Assembly: GCA_020632875.1 (NCBI GenBank)
Contig: JACKET010000012.1
Coordinates: 1-64,000 of the forward strand
DNA from: Alphaproteobacteria bacterium
GTDB lineage: Bacteria; Myxococcota_A; UBA796; GCA-2862545
Reading direction: 5' to 3'
Length of the DNA: 64,000 nt
The position numbers and the translations under genes are program-made. Under the pieces are notes generated by a model. The model worked only from the letters and a program-made list of their open reading frames with translations, did not search any database and was not told where the DNA came from. Shown here piece by piece: positions 1-8,324 of this stretch (positions are counted from its first letter, which is position 1; every line of letters begins with the position of its first letter).

Positions 1-39
1 GCGTTCGCGAAGGCCCTGGATCAGGCGCTGGTCGCGTAG
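1..39 (+). CDS. C-terminal tail of a gene entering from the left edge (partial, tentative)
   Basis: Reading frame 1 is open from the first base and ends at TAG at 37-39, giving the tail AFAKALDQALVA. The composition (Ala, Leu, Gln, charged residues) would suit the end of a helical protein, but twelve codons cannot identify a family. The next start codon lies 50 bases on, so a same-strand upstream gene is plausible. It could equally be chance. Confidence 0.25.
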   Translation, partial: AFAKALDQALVA

Positions 40-89
40 TTGGCCCGGCCTGGCCCCTGTGGGACGATGGGGCCTTGTCGGGGGAGTCG

Positions 90-512
90 ATGGCGAAGCG
101 CCGGAGTCAGGCGGAGTGGGCGGAGCTCGTGGTGCGGTTCGAGGCGTCCGGGAAGACCCCCGAGGCGTTCGCCGAGGGCACGGGCGTGAACCCGAAGACG
201 CTGAAGTGGTGGCGGAGCCAGCTCAAGGCGGGCTCGCTCTACCGCAAGCGCCAGTCCGGCGAGCCAACACCGAAGGCCACCGCCAAGCGCGCGCCGAAGC
301 GGCGGGTGGCTCGGAAGCCGAAGCCACTCCCACAGCTGACGGAGCGCCTCGTCGACCGCATCGCGGCGGAGCCCGGGATGAGCGTTCAGGCGCTGGCGCT
401 GAGCCTGCGCTTCGGCGAGCGCGTGATCCGACGGGAGCTCACGGAGCTCGAGCGGCTCGGGATCCTGGTCCGCAGGGGTGACGGGCCCGCGACCCGGTGG
501 TTCCTCGGCTGA
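90..512 (+). CDS. IS66 TnpA-like DNA-binding protein with C-terminal winged helix
   Basis: This is a 140-residue basic protein. Residues 1-50 carry the pattern of the IS66 accessory protein TnpA: RRSQAEWAELV, then a helix-turn-helix with VNPKTLKWWRSQL. A Lys/Arg/Pro-rich linker follows, and residues 90-140 form a winged-helix-like module ending RRGDGPATRWFLG. That last module resembles the C-terminus of the sigma-54 activator encoded at 2786-3715 (RRLGDGPTTEWRRA). I chose ATG 90 because GGGGGAG precedes it closely; a TTG at 75 is possible. No TnpB or TnpC follows, so this looks like a recruited transposon-type regulator rather than an intact IS. A regulatory role is inference. Confidence 0.6.
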   Translation: MAKRRSQAEWAELVVRFEASGKTPEAFAEGTGVNPKTLKWWRSQLKAGSLYRKRQSGEPTPKATAKRAPKRRVARKPKPLPQLTERLVDRIAAEPGMSVQALALSLRFGERVIRRELTELERLGILVRRGDGPATRWFLG

Positions 513-531
513 GGGGCAGGCCATCAGAGAT

Positions 532-1827
532 TCAGTCGGCGATCCGCTCGATCCCGCGCCGCACTGCGTCGACGCCGTAGCCCGACTCCACGATGATCAT
601 CGGGATGCCCGCCTCGTGGCACGCCGGCTTGATCACGTTCTGGTGCCGGTGGTTGATGAATCGGATGAGGAGCAGCACCACATCGATGCTGCCACCGCGG
701 ACGCGGTCTGCGATGGTGTTCGCGCGTCGCACGTCGGCGACCTCCCATTGCACCTCCGCGAATCCGAAGGCGTCCTTGATCCGCTCCATCGCTGCGGGGC
801 GCGGATCCCCACCGATGATCACCGCGCGCTTGTCGAGGGTCATGCCGAAATGGGGCCACTCGCTCGGGACCGGGCGCCCCTTGTCCTGGGCCTCTTCGAA
901 GTCGTCCTCATCGCGAAGGGCATCCTTCAGAGCTCCCTTCAGCGTCTTCAGCCCGAGGGCGCCCTTGAGCAGCGACTGGTGGGGCGTGAGCATCGCGACC
1001 AGGCGACGGTCGGACTGGGAGAGCCCCGCCTCGAGTGCGACCTTCACCAGCCCCAGGAGCTGTTTGCGGTCGTCGACCCCCTCGGCGATGGCGTCCTCGA
1101 GCTGGGCGAGCGCGGACTCGGGAGTGCCGTCGTCGGCCTCCGCCTCCAGCGGGCCCGTCCGCTCCTCGAGGAGGGAGAACCAGTGGCGAGCGTCGATCAG
1201 CCAGGAGTCCCCGTACTCCGGGTCGTTCTGTCGGCTCAGCCCGACGACGAAGCCCGGCCGTTCGGCTCGGCTGTAGCGGGTCATTCGGCTGAAGATGCCG
1301 GGCAGGGCGTCGGAGACGACGTAGGGCAGCGAACCGTCGAACTCGTCCTGCACATGGCGGGCAAGCGCGGACATCATGCCGAGCAGAGCCTTCTGCACGA
1401 ACTGCGGCTGGTCGGTCCATGAATCGATGTCGCCGACCTCCTGGTCGAGGAGGCGGATGACGGCCTCCGCCTTGCGTTCCGTATCCGTCGGCTGGGGCCG
1501 CCCGAACCTCTGCAGCAGGCGCTTGAGCGCCTTGATGTCCTCGAGCTCGGTTCGCTCGGTCGGGGCCAGACCGCCGAATCCGCGCTGCGCCAGGGCTTGA
1601 AGCGCGGCTGCTGGTGCGGGTTTCGGAGGAGGGGGTGGGGGAGGCTCGTCGTCCCTGGTTTCCGCGACGGGGCTCGGCGCAGGGCTGACATCGGCTACAT
1701 CCCCAAGAGCCGTGGACGGGTCGACCTCGAGGTGGTTCGGCGATGTCGGGTGGTCGACGACACCTGTGGCAGGTTCGAGATCGGCATCTCGAGGCTCGGT
1801 TCCCGGAAACCGCGGCGAGACGGACAC
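532..1827 (-). CDS. DUF2325-domain protein with long N-terminal region
   Basis: The last 100 residues (about 330-431) read as a DUF2325 domain: AVIIGGDPRPAAMERIK near the start and IKPACHEAGIPMIIVESGYG near the end. The function of that family is not established. Residues 1-60 are Pro-rich, followed by a helical middle part. GTG 1827 is the first standard start, but the same frame stays open and protein-like back to about 2214. It includes a coiled-coil-like stretch (YDDFATLCSEVETVLEQIRQL). A CTG at 2073 sits 6 bases after AAGGAAGG, so a 513-residue product from that non-canonical start is likely. The 3' end faces the TnpA-like gene convergently. Confidence 0.6.
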   Translation of the reverse strand: MSVSPRFPGTEPRDADLEPATGVVDHPTSPNHLEVDPSTALGDVADVSPAPSPVAETRDDEPPPPPPPKPAPAAALQALAQRGFGGLAPTERTELEDIKALKRLLQRFGRPQPTDTERKAEAVIRLLDQEVGDIDSWTDQPQFVQKALLGMMSALARHVQDEFDGSLPYVVSDALPGIFSRMTRYSRAERPGFVVGLSRQNDPEYGDSWLIDARHWFSLLEERTGPLEAEADDGTPESALAQLEDAIAEGVDDRKQLLGLVKVALEAGLSQSDRRLVAMLTPHQSLLKGALGLKTLKGALKDALRDEDDFEEAQDKGRPVPSEWPHFGMTLDKRAVIIGGDPRPAAMERIKDAFGFAEVQWEVADVRRANTIADRVRGGSIDVVLLLIRFINHRHQNVIKPACHEAGIPMIIVESGYGVDAVRRGIERIAD

Positions 1828-2198
1828 GGTTGCGCCGGTGGCGAGGACCTTGATGAGCGATGCACCGATCGCGGTCGACAGGTCCGAGCGCCTCCGAAGG
1901 AGCTCCAGGAGCTGTGACTCCTCGATGCCGTCAGGGCTCGGGGACTCGGCCAGAACGCGGTGGAGCTGCCGGATCTGTTCGAGGACGGTCTCGACCTCGG
2001 AGCAGAGCGTGGCGAAGTCGTCGTAGGGGGAGGGTCGGACGGTCGAATGGTCCGGGACGCCGAGAGATTGCAGGGGCCACCTTCCTTGCTCCGCGGGTGC
2101 AGGGACACCGCGTCCCGCCCGCAGTTGAGAGAGCGCAGCAGAGACGGCACCACCCGAAGGTGTACCCCCTCTGCTGCGCCACGCTGGTTGGGTGCTGC

Positions 2199-2456
2199 TT
2201 AGGCAGCGCCCTCATCGAGGTCATGGTCGAACGCCGTGTTGTCGTTCGCTGCCTCGATGTCGCTCTGGACCCTGCGCAGCAGGAGCACCAGCGGTCGCGA
2301 TGCGACCTTCTTCCGGTTGTTGTGCGTGACCGGAGGATGGTCGGGGTGGCTGAACCGGACTTCGCCGGTCCGTCTCACATTCTCTACTTGGATACCCAGC
2401 TCTCTCGCTAGCTTCTTGGCTCTTCGAAGGTCTATGCCGTTCTCTATTGGAATCAT
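2199..2456 (-). CDS. Small basic protein, possibly HicA-like
   Basis: This 85-residue protein starts at ATG 2456, well placed 8 bases after AAAGGAG. The pattern LARELGIQVENVRRTGEVRFSH, then HPPVTHNNRKKVASRPLVLLLRRV, recalls the HicA / dsRBD-like fold (helix, strand with conserved His, then Arg/Lys and a Leu-rich helix). That is a weak resemblance, not an identification, and no HicB antitoxin is adjacent. Its AT content is higher than its surroundings, suggesting recent acquisition. It lies upstream of, and in the same direction as, the DUF2325 gene. Confidence 0.5.
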   Translation of the reverse strand: MIPIENGIDLRRAKKLARELGIQVENVRRTGEVRFSHPDHPPVTHNNRKKVASRPLVLLLRRVQSDIEAANDNTAFDHDLDEGAA

Positions 2457-2785
2457 TGAGATTCTCCTTTCTTACTTGTTGTTCGGGCGGCGCCGCGACC
2501 GAGTTGAATTGATACCCGGCGATGGCCGAGGACCGGCGCGTCATGAGCACTATAGGCACGGCCAGCTCCGGAGCAAGTCAGCGATCTCACTGAATCTTCG
2601 CCAGGTTGTCTACGGAACCCTCGATCTGTCTACGGGACCGGCGACCTTGGGATCCCAGGACAGGCAAACGCCGACTCTCGCCGCCGCCTGACCCCCTGAT
2701 CCGGCCATCTGTCTACAGACGGGCCTCCGTGTCTTCGCGCCAACCCCCACCCGCCGGCCATCTTCTCCTCACGAAGGAGGCGCCG
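2457..2785 (+). promoter_or_regulatory. Divergent control region with three TGTCTAC boxes
   Basis: This gene-free 329-base region lies between the divergent small gene and the sigma-54 activator. It is AT-richer than the window average near 2450-2520. TGTCTAC occurs at 2607-2613, 2627-2633 and 2710-2716; the first two are exactly 20 bases apart and share the extension TGTCTACGG-ACC. The third is followed by AGAC, forming GTCTacAGAC. Such same-face direct repeats upstream of an activator gene suggest operator sites, possibly for autoregulation. I see no convincing -24/-12 sigma-54 promoter. Confidence 0.35.
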
Positions 2786-3711
<926 letters not shown>

Positions 3712-3715
<4 letters not shown>

Positions 3716-3906
3716 GCGGCCGGAAGGTCGACACCGGGCGCAAGCTCGGGATGGAGCCCTCCGTCGAGGAGCGCCGGCGCCGCATCGTCGAGCTGCTGGC
3801 CCTCGGCGCGGTCAGGGCCGCCAGGGCGCGCTCCGGGCTCGATCCGATGCCCGACCCCGACGAGGGGACGGACGACGAGCCCCCCTTCGATTCACGACCG
3901 GGTTGA
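3712..3906 (+). CDS. Small charged protein coupled to the sigma-54 activator
   Basis: This 64-residue protein starts at ATG 3712, whose last bases form the activator's stop (ATGA), so translation is probably coupled. The N-terminal half is basic and helical (SVEERRRRIVELLALGAVRAARA) and the C-terminal half is acidic (PDEGTDDEPPF). I do not recognise a family. The charge split and coupling suggest a small partner or regulator of the upstream activator, but that is inference. Confidence 0.5.
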
Positions 3907-3958
3907 GGAAGGCGACGCGATTACGTCAAGTTCATCGCCCACAAGCACAGGGGGCGCC

Positions 3959-5614
3959 ATGGGCGACACCATCCAGACCGTTCGCGTCGCGATCTACACG
4001 CGCGTCAGCACCGACATCCAGGCCCAGAAGGAGGAGGGGAGCCTCGACACCCAGGAGGCCCGCCTCCGCTCCTACGTGGAGGCCCGCGAGGGCACCCACG
4101 AGGTCGTGGAGGTGTTCCGCGAGGAGGGCGCCAGCGGCAAGAACCTCCAGCGGCCAGCCCTCCAGCGCATGCTCAAGCGCATCCGCAAGGGCCACATCGA
4201 CCTCGTCATCGTCACCCGCATCGACCGGCTGAGCCGGAGCCTCCTCGACTTCTTCGAGATGCACCAGCTCTTCGAGAAGCACGAGGTCAAGTTCAGCTCC
4301 CTCCGCGAGCAGTTCGACACGAGCTCCCCGGTGGGCCGCGCGATGCTCAAGCTGATGCTCGTGTTCGCCGAGCTCGAGCGCGAGCAGACCGCCGAGCGCA
4401 CCCGCGTCGCCATGCGCGCCCGGGCCGAGCGCGGGCTGTGGAACGGCGGGCCCCCGGTCCTCGGCTACGACTCCGCCGGCGCCGGCCACCTCGAGGTCAA
4501 CGAGGAGGAGGCCGCGCTCGTCCGCATCATCTTCGACCGGTACCAGGAGCTCCGGTCCTCGGTGAAGCTGATGAAGTGGCTGAACGAGAGCGGCTACCGC
4601 CAGAAGCGCTGGGTCAACCAGGAGGGCAAGGTCAGCGGCGGCAAGAGCTGGGTCACCCAGAACCTCCGCTGCGTGCTCCGGAACCGGATCTACCTGGGCC
4701 AGGTGACCCACGGCGACGACGTGTTCGAGGGCCAGCACCCCGCACTCATCGACCAGGAGACCTTCGACCGCGTGCAGGCGATCCTGGACGACAACGTCCA
4801 GCGGAAGAGCGCGCCCAAGCCGACCGCCAACTACGAGTTCCCGTTCGTGAACATGGTCCGCTGCGCCTGCGGGTACGCGATGACCTCGACGAGCGCGGGA
4901 GGCCGGCGGGGACGGTACTTCTACTACGAGTGCGTCGGGCACCAGAAGGCGCGGGAGCACACCTGCCACGTGAAGCGGGTCCGTGCCGAGGCCGTGGACG
5001 AGGCCTGCCTCGACGCCGTGTGGGCCGCCGTCAGCGATCCGACCGTCATGGAGGAGGCCGTCGCGGAGGCCAACCGGACGAACGCCGCGCTGCTCGCGCC
5101 GCTCCGGGACCGCATCGCCAGCCTGAAGGCGGACATCGCGAAGGTGGGCAGGGAAGGGGAGAAGCTCCTGATGGCCCTGATGGAGCGGGACATGCTCGAC
5201 AACGAGTTCGCCAAGGGCAAGCTCGACGGCCTCACCGCCCAGAAGCGGCAGCTCCAGTCGACCCTGCTCGCCGCGGAGAACGAGCTCGCCAGCCGGGAGC
5301 TGGAGGAGATGAACGCCGACGTGATGCGGCAGTGCCTCCACGGGTTCGACGACACCTGGGAGCACCTGTCGGGCGGCGAGCGCCGCGAGCTCCTCCGGAA
5401 CGTGATCCGCGAGGTCACGGTCCACGAGGACCGGGTGGAGCTGGTGTTCTACGACCGGAGCAGCTCCGACCGGACCCTCGAGAAGATCGACGGTCGGAGG
5501 CGGCGTAAACCCCAAAAAGAAAACCCCAGCACCGCAATTTCGGGCTGGGGCATGAAGAGCTCCCGCAGCTGGACTCGAACCAGCGACACTCGGATTAACA
5601 GTCCGATGCTCTAA
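3959..5614 (+). CDS. Large serine recombinase (integrase/resolvase family)
   Basis: This 551-residue recombinase has an N-terminal resolvase domain with catalytic Ser17 (VAIYTRVST) and the Arg-rich LVIVTRIDRLSRS. A recombinase domain spans about 165-290, and a zinc-ribbon has Cys pairs near 301-303 and 323-339. A long coiled coil (about 375-450) is typical of large serine integrases. Such enzymes perform site-specific integration and excision through a Ser-DNA intermediate. The last 35 or so codons run through the terminator and into the antisense of tRNA-Asn, ending only at 5614. The natural stop therefore seems to have been lost or displaced at the integration boundary, and the final residues are probably not functional. 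Confidence 0.88.
   Translation: MGDTIQTVRVAIYTRVSTDIQAQKEEGSLDTQEARLRSYVEAREGTHEVVEVFREEGASGKNLQRPALQRMLKRIRKGHIDLVIVTRIDRLSRSLLDFFEMHQLFEKHEVKFSSLREQFDTSSPVGRAMLKLMLVFAELEREQTAERTRVAMRARAERGLWNGGPPVLGYDSAGAGHLEVNEEEAALVRIIFDRYQELRSSVKLMKWLNESGYRQKRWVNQEGKVSGGKSWVTQNLRCVLRNRIYLGQVTHGDDVFEGQHPALIDQETFDRVQAILDDNVQRKSAPKPTANYEFPFVNMVRCACGYAMTSTSAGGRRGRYFYYECVGHQKAREHTCHVKRVRAEAVDEACLDAVWAAVSDPTVMEEAVAEANRTNAALLAPLRDRIASLKADIAKVGREGEKLLMALMERDMLDNEFAKGKLDGLTAQKRQLQSTLLAAENELASRELEEMNADVMRQCLHGFDDTWEHLSGGERRELLRNVIREVTVHEDRVELVFYDRSSSDRTLEKIDGRRRRKPQKENPSTAISGWGMKSSRSWTRTSDTRINSPML
5513..5550 (-). terminator. Rho-independent terminator of tRNA-Asn
   Basis: On the minus strand, CCCCAGC (5550-5544) pairs with GCTGGGG (5530-5524) around a 13-base loop. 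TTTTCTTTTT follows immediately. It lies 10 bases after the tRNA-Asn discriminator base, an ideal position for terminating that transcript. On the plus strand it falls inside the 3' end of the recombinase reading frame. Confidence 0.8.
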
Positions 5615-5633
5615 CCAACTGAGCTATGCGGGA
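5560..5633 (-). tRNA. tRNA-Asn (anticodon GTT)
   Basis: The sequence folds as a complete cloverleaf. The acceptor arms are TCCCGCA (5633-5627) and TGCGGGA (5567-5561) with discriminator G at 5560. The D-arm is GCTC..GAGC, the anticodon loop is CTGTTAA with GTT, and the T-arm contains GGTTCGAGTCC. CCA is not encoded. It is transcribed opposite to the serine recombinase, whose reading frame overlaps it, and tRNA genes are common integration sites for mobile elements. Confidence 0.95.
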
Positions 5634-5644
5634 ATGACTCCTCG

Positions 5645-5672
5645 CATCTAACGCACCCCCAAAGCCCGTCAA
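5645..5672 (-). promoter_or_regulatory. Sigma-70-type promoter of tRNA-Asn
   Basis: On the minus strand TTGACG (5672-5667) is followed after 16 bases by TAGATG (5650-5645), about 12 bases before the tRNA 5' end. This is a plausible -35/-10 pair for a stable-RNA gene. The assignment rests on consensus match and position only. Confidence 0.5.
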
Positions 5673-5749
5673 CCGCCACCCACGCCTCCGCGGGAAGCCC
5701 GGCTGTCAGGCCCATTTCGCGGTCCCGCCACCCGGTGTACCATCCGCGT

Positions 5750-6121
5750 ATGACCCCCATGCTCCTCCTCCTGTTCGCCTGCTCGACCGCCACATCCCAG
5801 GTCCCCCCGTCCATCCCGGTCCTCCGGGTCGACCCCGGTCAGGTCGTCGAGACCGTGCTCCTGGGGGACACCTGCCACGGGATCCCCGAAGGCCAGCCGC
5901 AGACCTCCGGGCAGGTCGCCGATCGCCTCACCACCCGCGGGCTCGGCGTCGTGCGGCACCGGCTCGCACCCCATGCGTGCCCGGAATGCCGGGAGTGCAA
6001 GGACATCGTCGCCGAGCTCGTCATCGGCGAGGCCGACCGGGACCGCTTCGCCGCGCTGGTCGACGAGCTCGGGCTCCAGCGCCCGCACTCCGAACGGCGG
6101 ATCGCCGTGCCCGCGAAGTAG
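5750..6121 (+). CDS. Small Cys-rich lipoprotein
   Basis: This 123-residue protein starts at ATG 5750 (MTPMLLLLFACS). The lipobox LFAC gives acylation at Cys10 and export to the envelope. The mature part contains a CHG and a CPECREC motif, so disulfides or metal binding are possible. I recognise no family. A GTG at 5735 could add five residues but would weaken the signal peptide. It converges on the selenoprotein gene; the 36 bases between them contain GGCC repeats (CCGGAGGCCGGAAGGCCGG) able to form a hairpin. Confidence 0.6.
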   Translation: MTPMLLLLFACSTATSQVPPSIPVLRVDPGQVVETVLLGDTCHGIPEGQPQTSGQVADRLTTRGLGVVRHRLAPHACPECRECKDIVAELVIGEADRDRFAALVDELGLQRPHSERRIAVPAK

Positions 6122-6157
6122 GGCCCTCCGACCCGGAGGCCGGAAGGCCGGGAGCCG

Positions 6158-6901
6158 CTACAGGACCCCGCAGTGCTCCACGAGGAACCGGGAGATCTCG
6201 GCACTCTCGTACATCACCGTGTCGCCCACGCGGAGCGCAGGAGCCTGCGCTTTCCCGCCCAGGGACTCCAGCTCCGCCTTGCGCCCCTCGTCGACGGACA
6301 CGTTGTACACCGGGATGTCGAGATGCAGGTTCTCCCGGGCATACAAGGCCCAGCGGCTGAACATGCAGTGGTCCCGGACGTACAGCGCCACATCCGCGGG
6401 CAACGAGGTCGTCACCACGAACTCGGGCAGATCCCAGTCCGCGTCGATCTGCTCGCAGAGCGCGACCAGCGCGTCGATGTCGCGCTTCCCGGCCGGCGTC
6501 ACGGACGCCGCGTACCGGACCGTCCCACCCGCATCGATCAGGATCGTCGCGCGGTCGGTGATGCCCGCCTTCTCCAGGTAGACGCCCAGCGATTGCGCGA
6601 CGGCGCCCTTCGGATGGAAGTCGGAGAGGAGGGGGATGGAGATGCCGCCCAGTGCCGCAGCCCACGCTGCATTCGAGTACACACTGTCGATGCTCACGCC
6701 CGCGGCGAGGGTGTGAGCGGCCTGCAGACGAGTTGCCGACGCATCCAGCGCCGGGACCTCACTGCTTCAAGTCGGGGTGAACGCCAACGGGTAGAACAGG
6801 AGCAGCGTGTGCCGCTTCCCGATCTGGTCGTCGAGCGAGATCGTGCGTCCCAGGTGGTCCTTCAGGGAGAACCCGGGCGCCTTCGCACCTACTTCGATCA
6901 T
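6158..6901 (-). CDS. Selenocysteine peroxiredoxin-glutaredoxin fusion (in-frame TGA = Sec45)
   Basis: This is a 247-residue thiol/selenol peroxidase. ATG 6901 follows GGAGG. Residues 1-44 are a classic AhpC/TSA start (VGAKAPGFSLKDHLG ... LLLFYPLAFTPT). The next codon is TGA (6769-6767), exactly where the peroxidatic Cys of TxxC sits. The same frame then continues as SSEVPALDASATRLQAAH ... GVSIDSVYSN, ordinary peroxiredoxin sequence. From about residue 160 a glutaredoxin-like domain follows, with HCMFSRWALYAR (CxxS) and a C-terminal HCGVL. A bacterial SECIS hairpin lies 12 bases after the TGA. The family reduces hydroperoxides, with the fused glutaredoxin likely recycling it. Selenoprotein peroxiredoxins are known; use of Sec here is inferred from position, frame conservation and hairpin. 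Confidence 0.88.
6736..6754 (-). promoter_or_regulatory. Bacterial SECIS element
   Basis: Read on the minus strand, CCGGCGCTGGATGCGTCGG forms a 7-bp stem (one G-U pair) closed by the loop UGGAU. The stem begins 12 bases after the TGA and the loop guanines lie 21-22 bases after it. Known bacterial SECIS elements have a small apical loop with a conserved G in its first two positions, about 16-37 bases downstream of UGA. This one fits and would recruit SelB with Sec-tRNA. Confidence 0.85.
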
Positions 6902-7228
6902 GGAGTGCCTCCATTGGGGTGGTCGATACGCATACAGGTCCCGGAGTCCCGGATCCAGACCGTTCTCCTCAGGGCGGCCCGGTGCCGGTCCTCCGGCCCG
7001 GCACCGGCGGGTGTCCTCCGGGCTCGCGCATGCGCGCTCGGTCTCTCCGCGCCGCGCGCTCCGGCACCCCACCTCCGCGCTCCGCACTCCGCGCTCCGCG
7101 CTCCGCACTCCGCGCTCCGCGCTCCGCGCTCCGGTGGGCTGCCTCCGCGCGCGGCGCTCCGAGACGCCCGCTGCGCGGGCCCCTCCGGCCCCCCTGCCGC
7201 GGAGAGCCCGCCACGCTAGGCTGCGGCG
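6902..7228 (+). repeat. Intergenic region with heptamer minisatellite (about 7055-7135)
   Basis: This 327-base region separates the divergent peroxiredoxin and lipoprotein genes. From about 7055 to 7135 it consists of 7-base units of the type CTCCGCG / CTCCGCA / CTCCGGT repeated about ten times. The flanks are plain GC-rich sequence. I see no coding potential; the reading frames through it are repetitive Arg/Ser/Ala peptides. The promoter of the selenoprotein gene should lie near 6910-6960. Confidence 0.65.
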
Positions 7229-7786
7229 ATGCTCCTGCTGCTCCTGGCCTGCTCCCGGACCCCGCCGCCCGCCGAACCCCTCGAAGAGGCGCCACCCATG
7301 CCCTTCCAGGCGCTCGGCGAGCGCGGCGACCTCCGCGTCGGGGACGAGCTCGGCGACCTCGCAGGGGACGGTGCCGCCATCGAGATCCCCGCCGCCCTCG
7401 CCGAGGACGCCCAGACCTTCCGCGACGCGCTCGTCGCGTCCCTCGCGGCGGGCGAGCCCCACGAGGTCGAGGGCTTCGGGACCTTCGAGCTCCACACCCG
7501 CGGCCAGCAGGGCTCCCTGGTGGTCCTCCGGCCCGCGAAGCCCGTGAAGATGGCGCTGAACGGCGGGGGTGCCTACGAGCCGACCGGGACCCACGCCGCG
7601 CTGTGGGCCTTCGTGGTCGCGGAGTCGGCGGAGCACGCGGTCCACATCGAGCACATCGGGTGGTTCGGCCAGAAGGCGCTGGGCCCGATTCCCGTAGGGG
7701 GACGCGAGGTCCCCGCGCGCAAGGCCCTGTACTTCCGGGCCGAGCAGGGCCTGCTCACCACGCTGCGGTTCCCGCTCGACCCCTGA
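7229..7786 (+). CDS. Lipoprotein with a short HU-like motif
   Basis: This 185-residue lipoprotein opens MLLLLLACSRTPPPAE, with lipobox LLAC and Cys8 acylated. Residues 70-95 read FRDALVASLAAGEPHEVEGF then GTFELHTR. This matches the helix-turn plus GFGTFEV signature of the HU/IHF family, although the DNA-binding arm consensus is absent. A nucleoid protein makes little sense on an outer-membrane lipoprotein, so the fold may have been reused or the match may be chance. The C-terminal half is beta-rich (YEPTGTHAALWAF). There is no obvious operon partner. Confidence 0.6.
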   Translation: MLLLLLACSRTPPPAEPLEEAPPMPFQALGERGDLRVGDELGDLAGDGAAIEIPAALAEDAQTFRDALVASLAAGEPHEVEGFGTFELHTRGQQGSLVVLRPAKPVKMALNGGGAYEPTGTHAALWAFVVAESAEHAVHIEHIGWFGQKALGPIPVGGREVPARKALYFRAEQGLLTTLRFPLDP

Positions 7787-8324
7787 GATCCATCGATTCT
7801 GCACACCCCTTCATCTCCGCGCCGCTCACCCACCCGCCAAAATTCCGCCGATCCTCGACAAACGCCCAAAAATCGCCGGACCCCGGTCGCTGTGGGGTCT
7901 GACCCCACAGAGACATGGGTCGATTCTGCACACCTCCCGGTGAACACGGCACCGCTCGACTGGCTCCCGGCCCCCGGCCCCGGCTCCGGGCTCCCCTCCA
8001 GGCCCCGGCCCCTGGCTCGCGGCTCGTGGCTCCCTCCCCAGGCTCGGCCCCTGGCTCGCGGCTCGCGGCTCGCTCCAGGCTCGCGGCTCGCGGCTCCTGC
8101 GGCTCGCGGCTCGGCTCCAGGCCCCCTGGCGGCTCGCGGGTCGCGGCTCGCGGCCCCCGGCTGGCTCCGGGCTCCCGGCCCCCGGCCCCCGGCTCCAGGC
8201 TCCCGACTCCCGGCTCCAGGCTCCTGGCTCCAGGCTCCAGGCTCCCGGCTCCCGGCTCCCCGAGCCCGCGAACCGCCGCCAGCCCGTGCTAGCATCCGGC
8301 CGTCCAGGGGAATCGCGCGAGCTG
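7787..8324 (+). repeat. Intergenic region: REP-like palindrome and long heptamer minisatellite
   Basis: This 538-base region upstream of the first kinase contains no credible gene. 7891-7909 is a perfect palindrome, TGTGGGGTCTGACCCCACA, whose core recurs at 31918 and 32040. From about 7970 to 8270 the DNA is a degenerate array of 7-base units of the type GGCTCGC / GGCTCCC / GGCTCCA, over forty units, strongly strand-asymmetric (C-rich top strand). Before the palindrome, 7840-7890 is comparatively AT-rich. Any promoter for the downstream kinase would have to lie in or beyond this array. Confidence 0.7.

Noticed and set aside
90..512. Intact IS66 insertion sequence
   Set aside because: Only a TnpA-like protein is seen; TnpB, TnpC and terminal inverted repeats are missing and the protein has an additional winged-helix domain.
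2199..2456. HicAB toxin-antitoxin module
   Set aside because: The HicA resemblance is weak and no HicB-like gene lies on either side.
6158..6901. Reading the TGA at 6767-6769 as a nonsense mutation or frameshift in a decayed peroxiredoxin
   Set aside because: Only one stop is present, it sits precisely at the catalytic Cys codon, both flanks are intact in the same frame, and a SECIS-type hairpin follows at the right distance.
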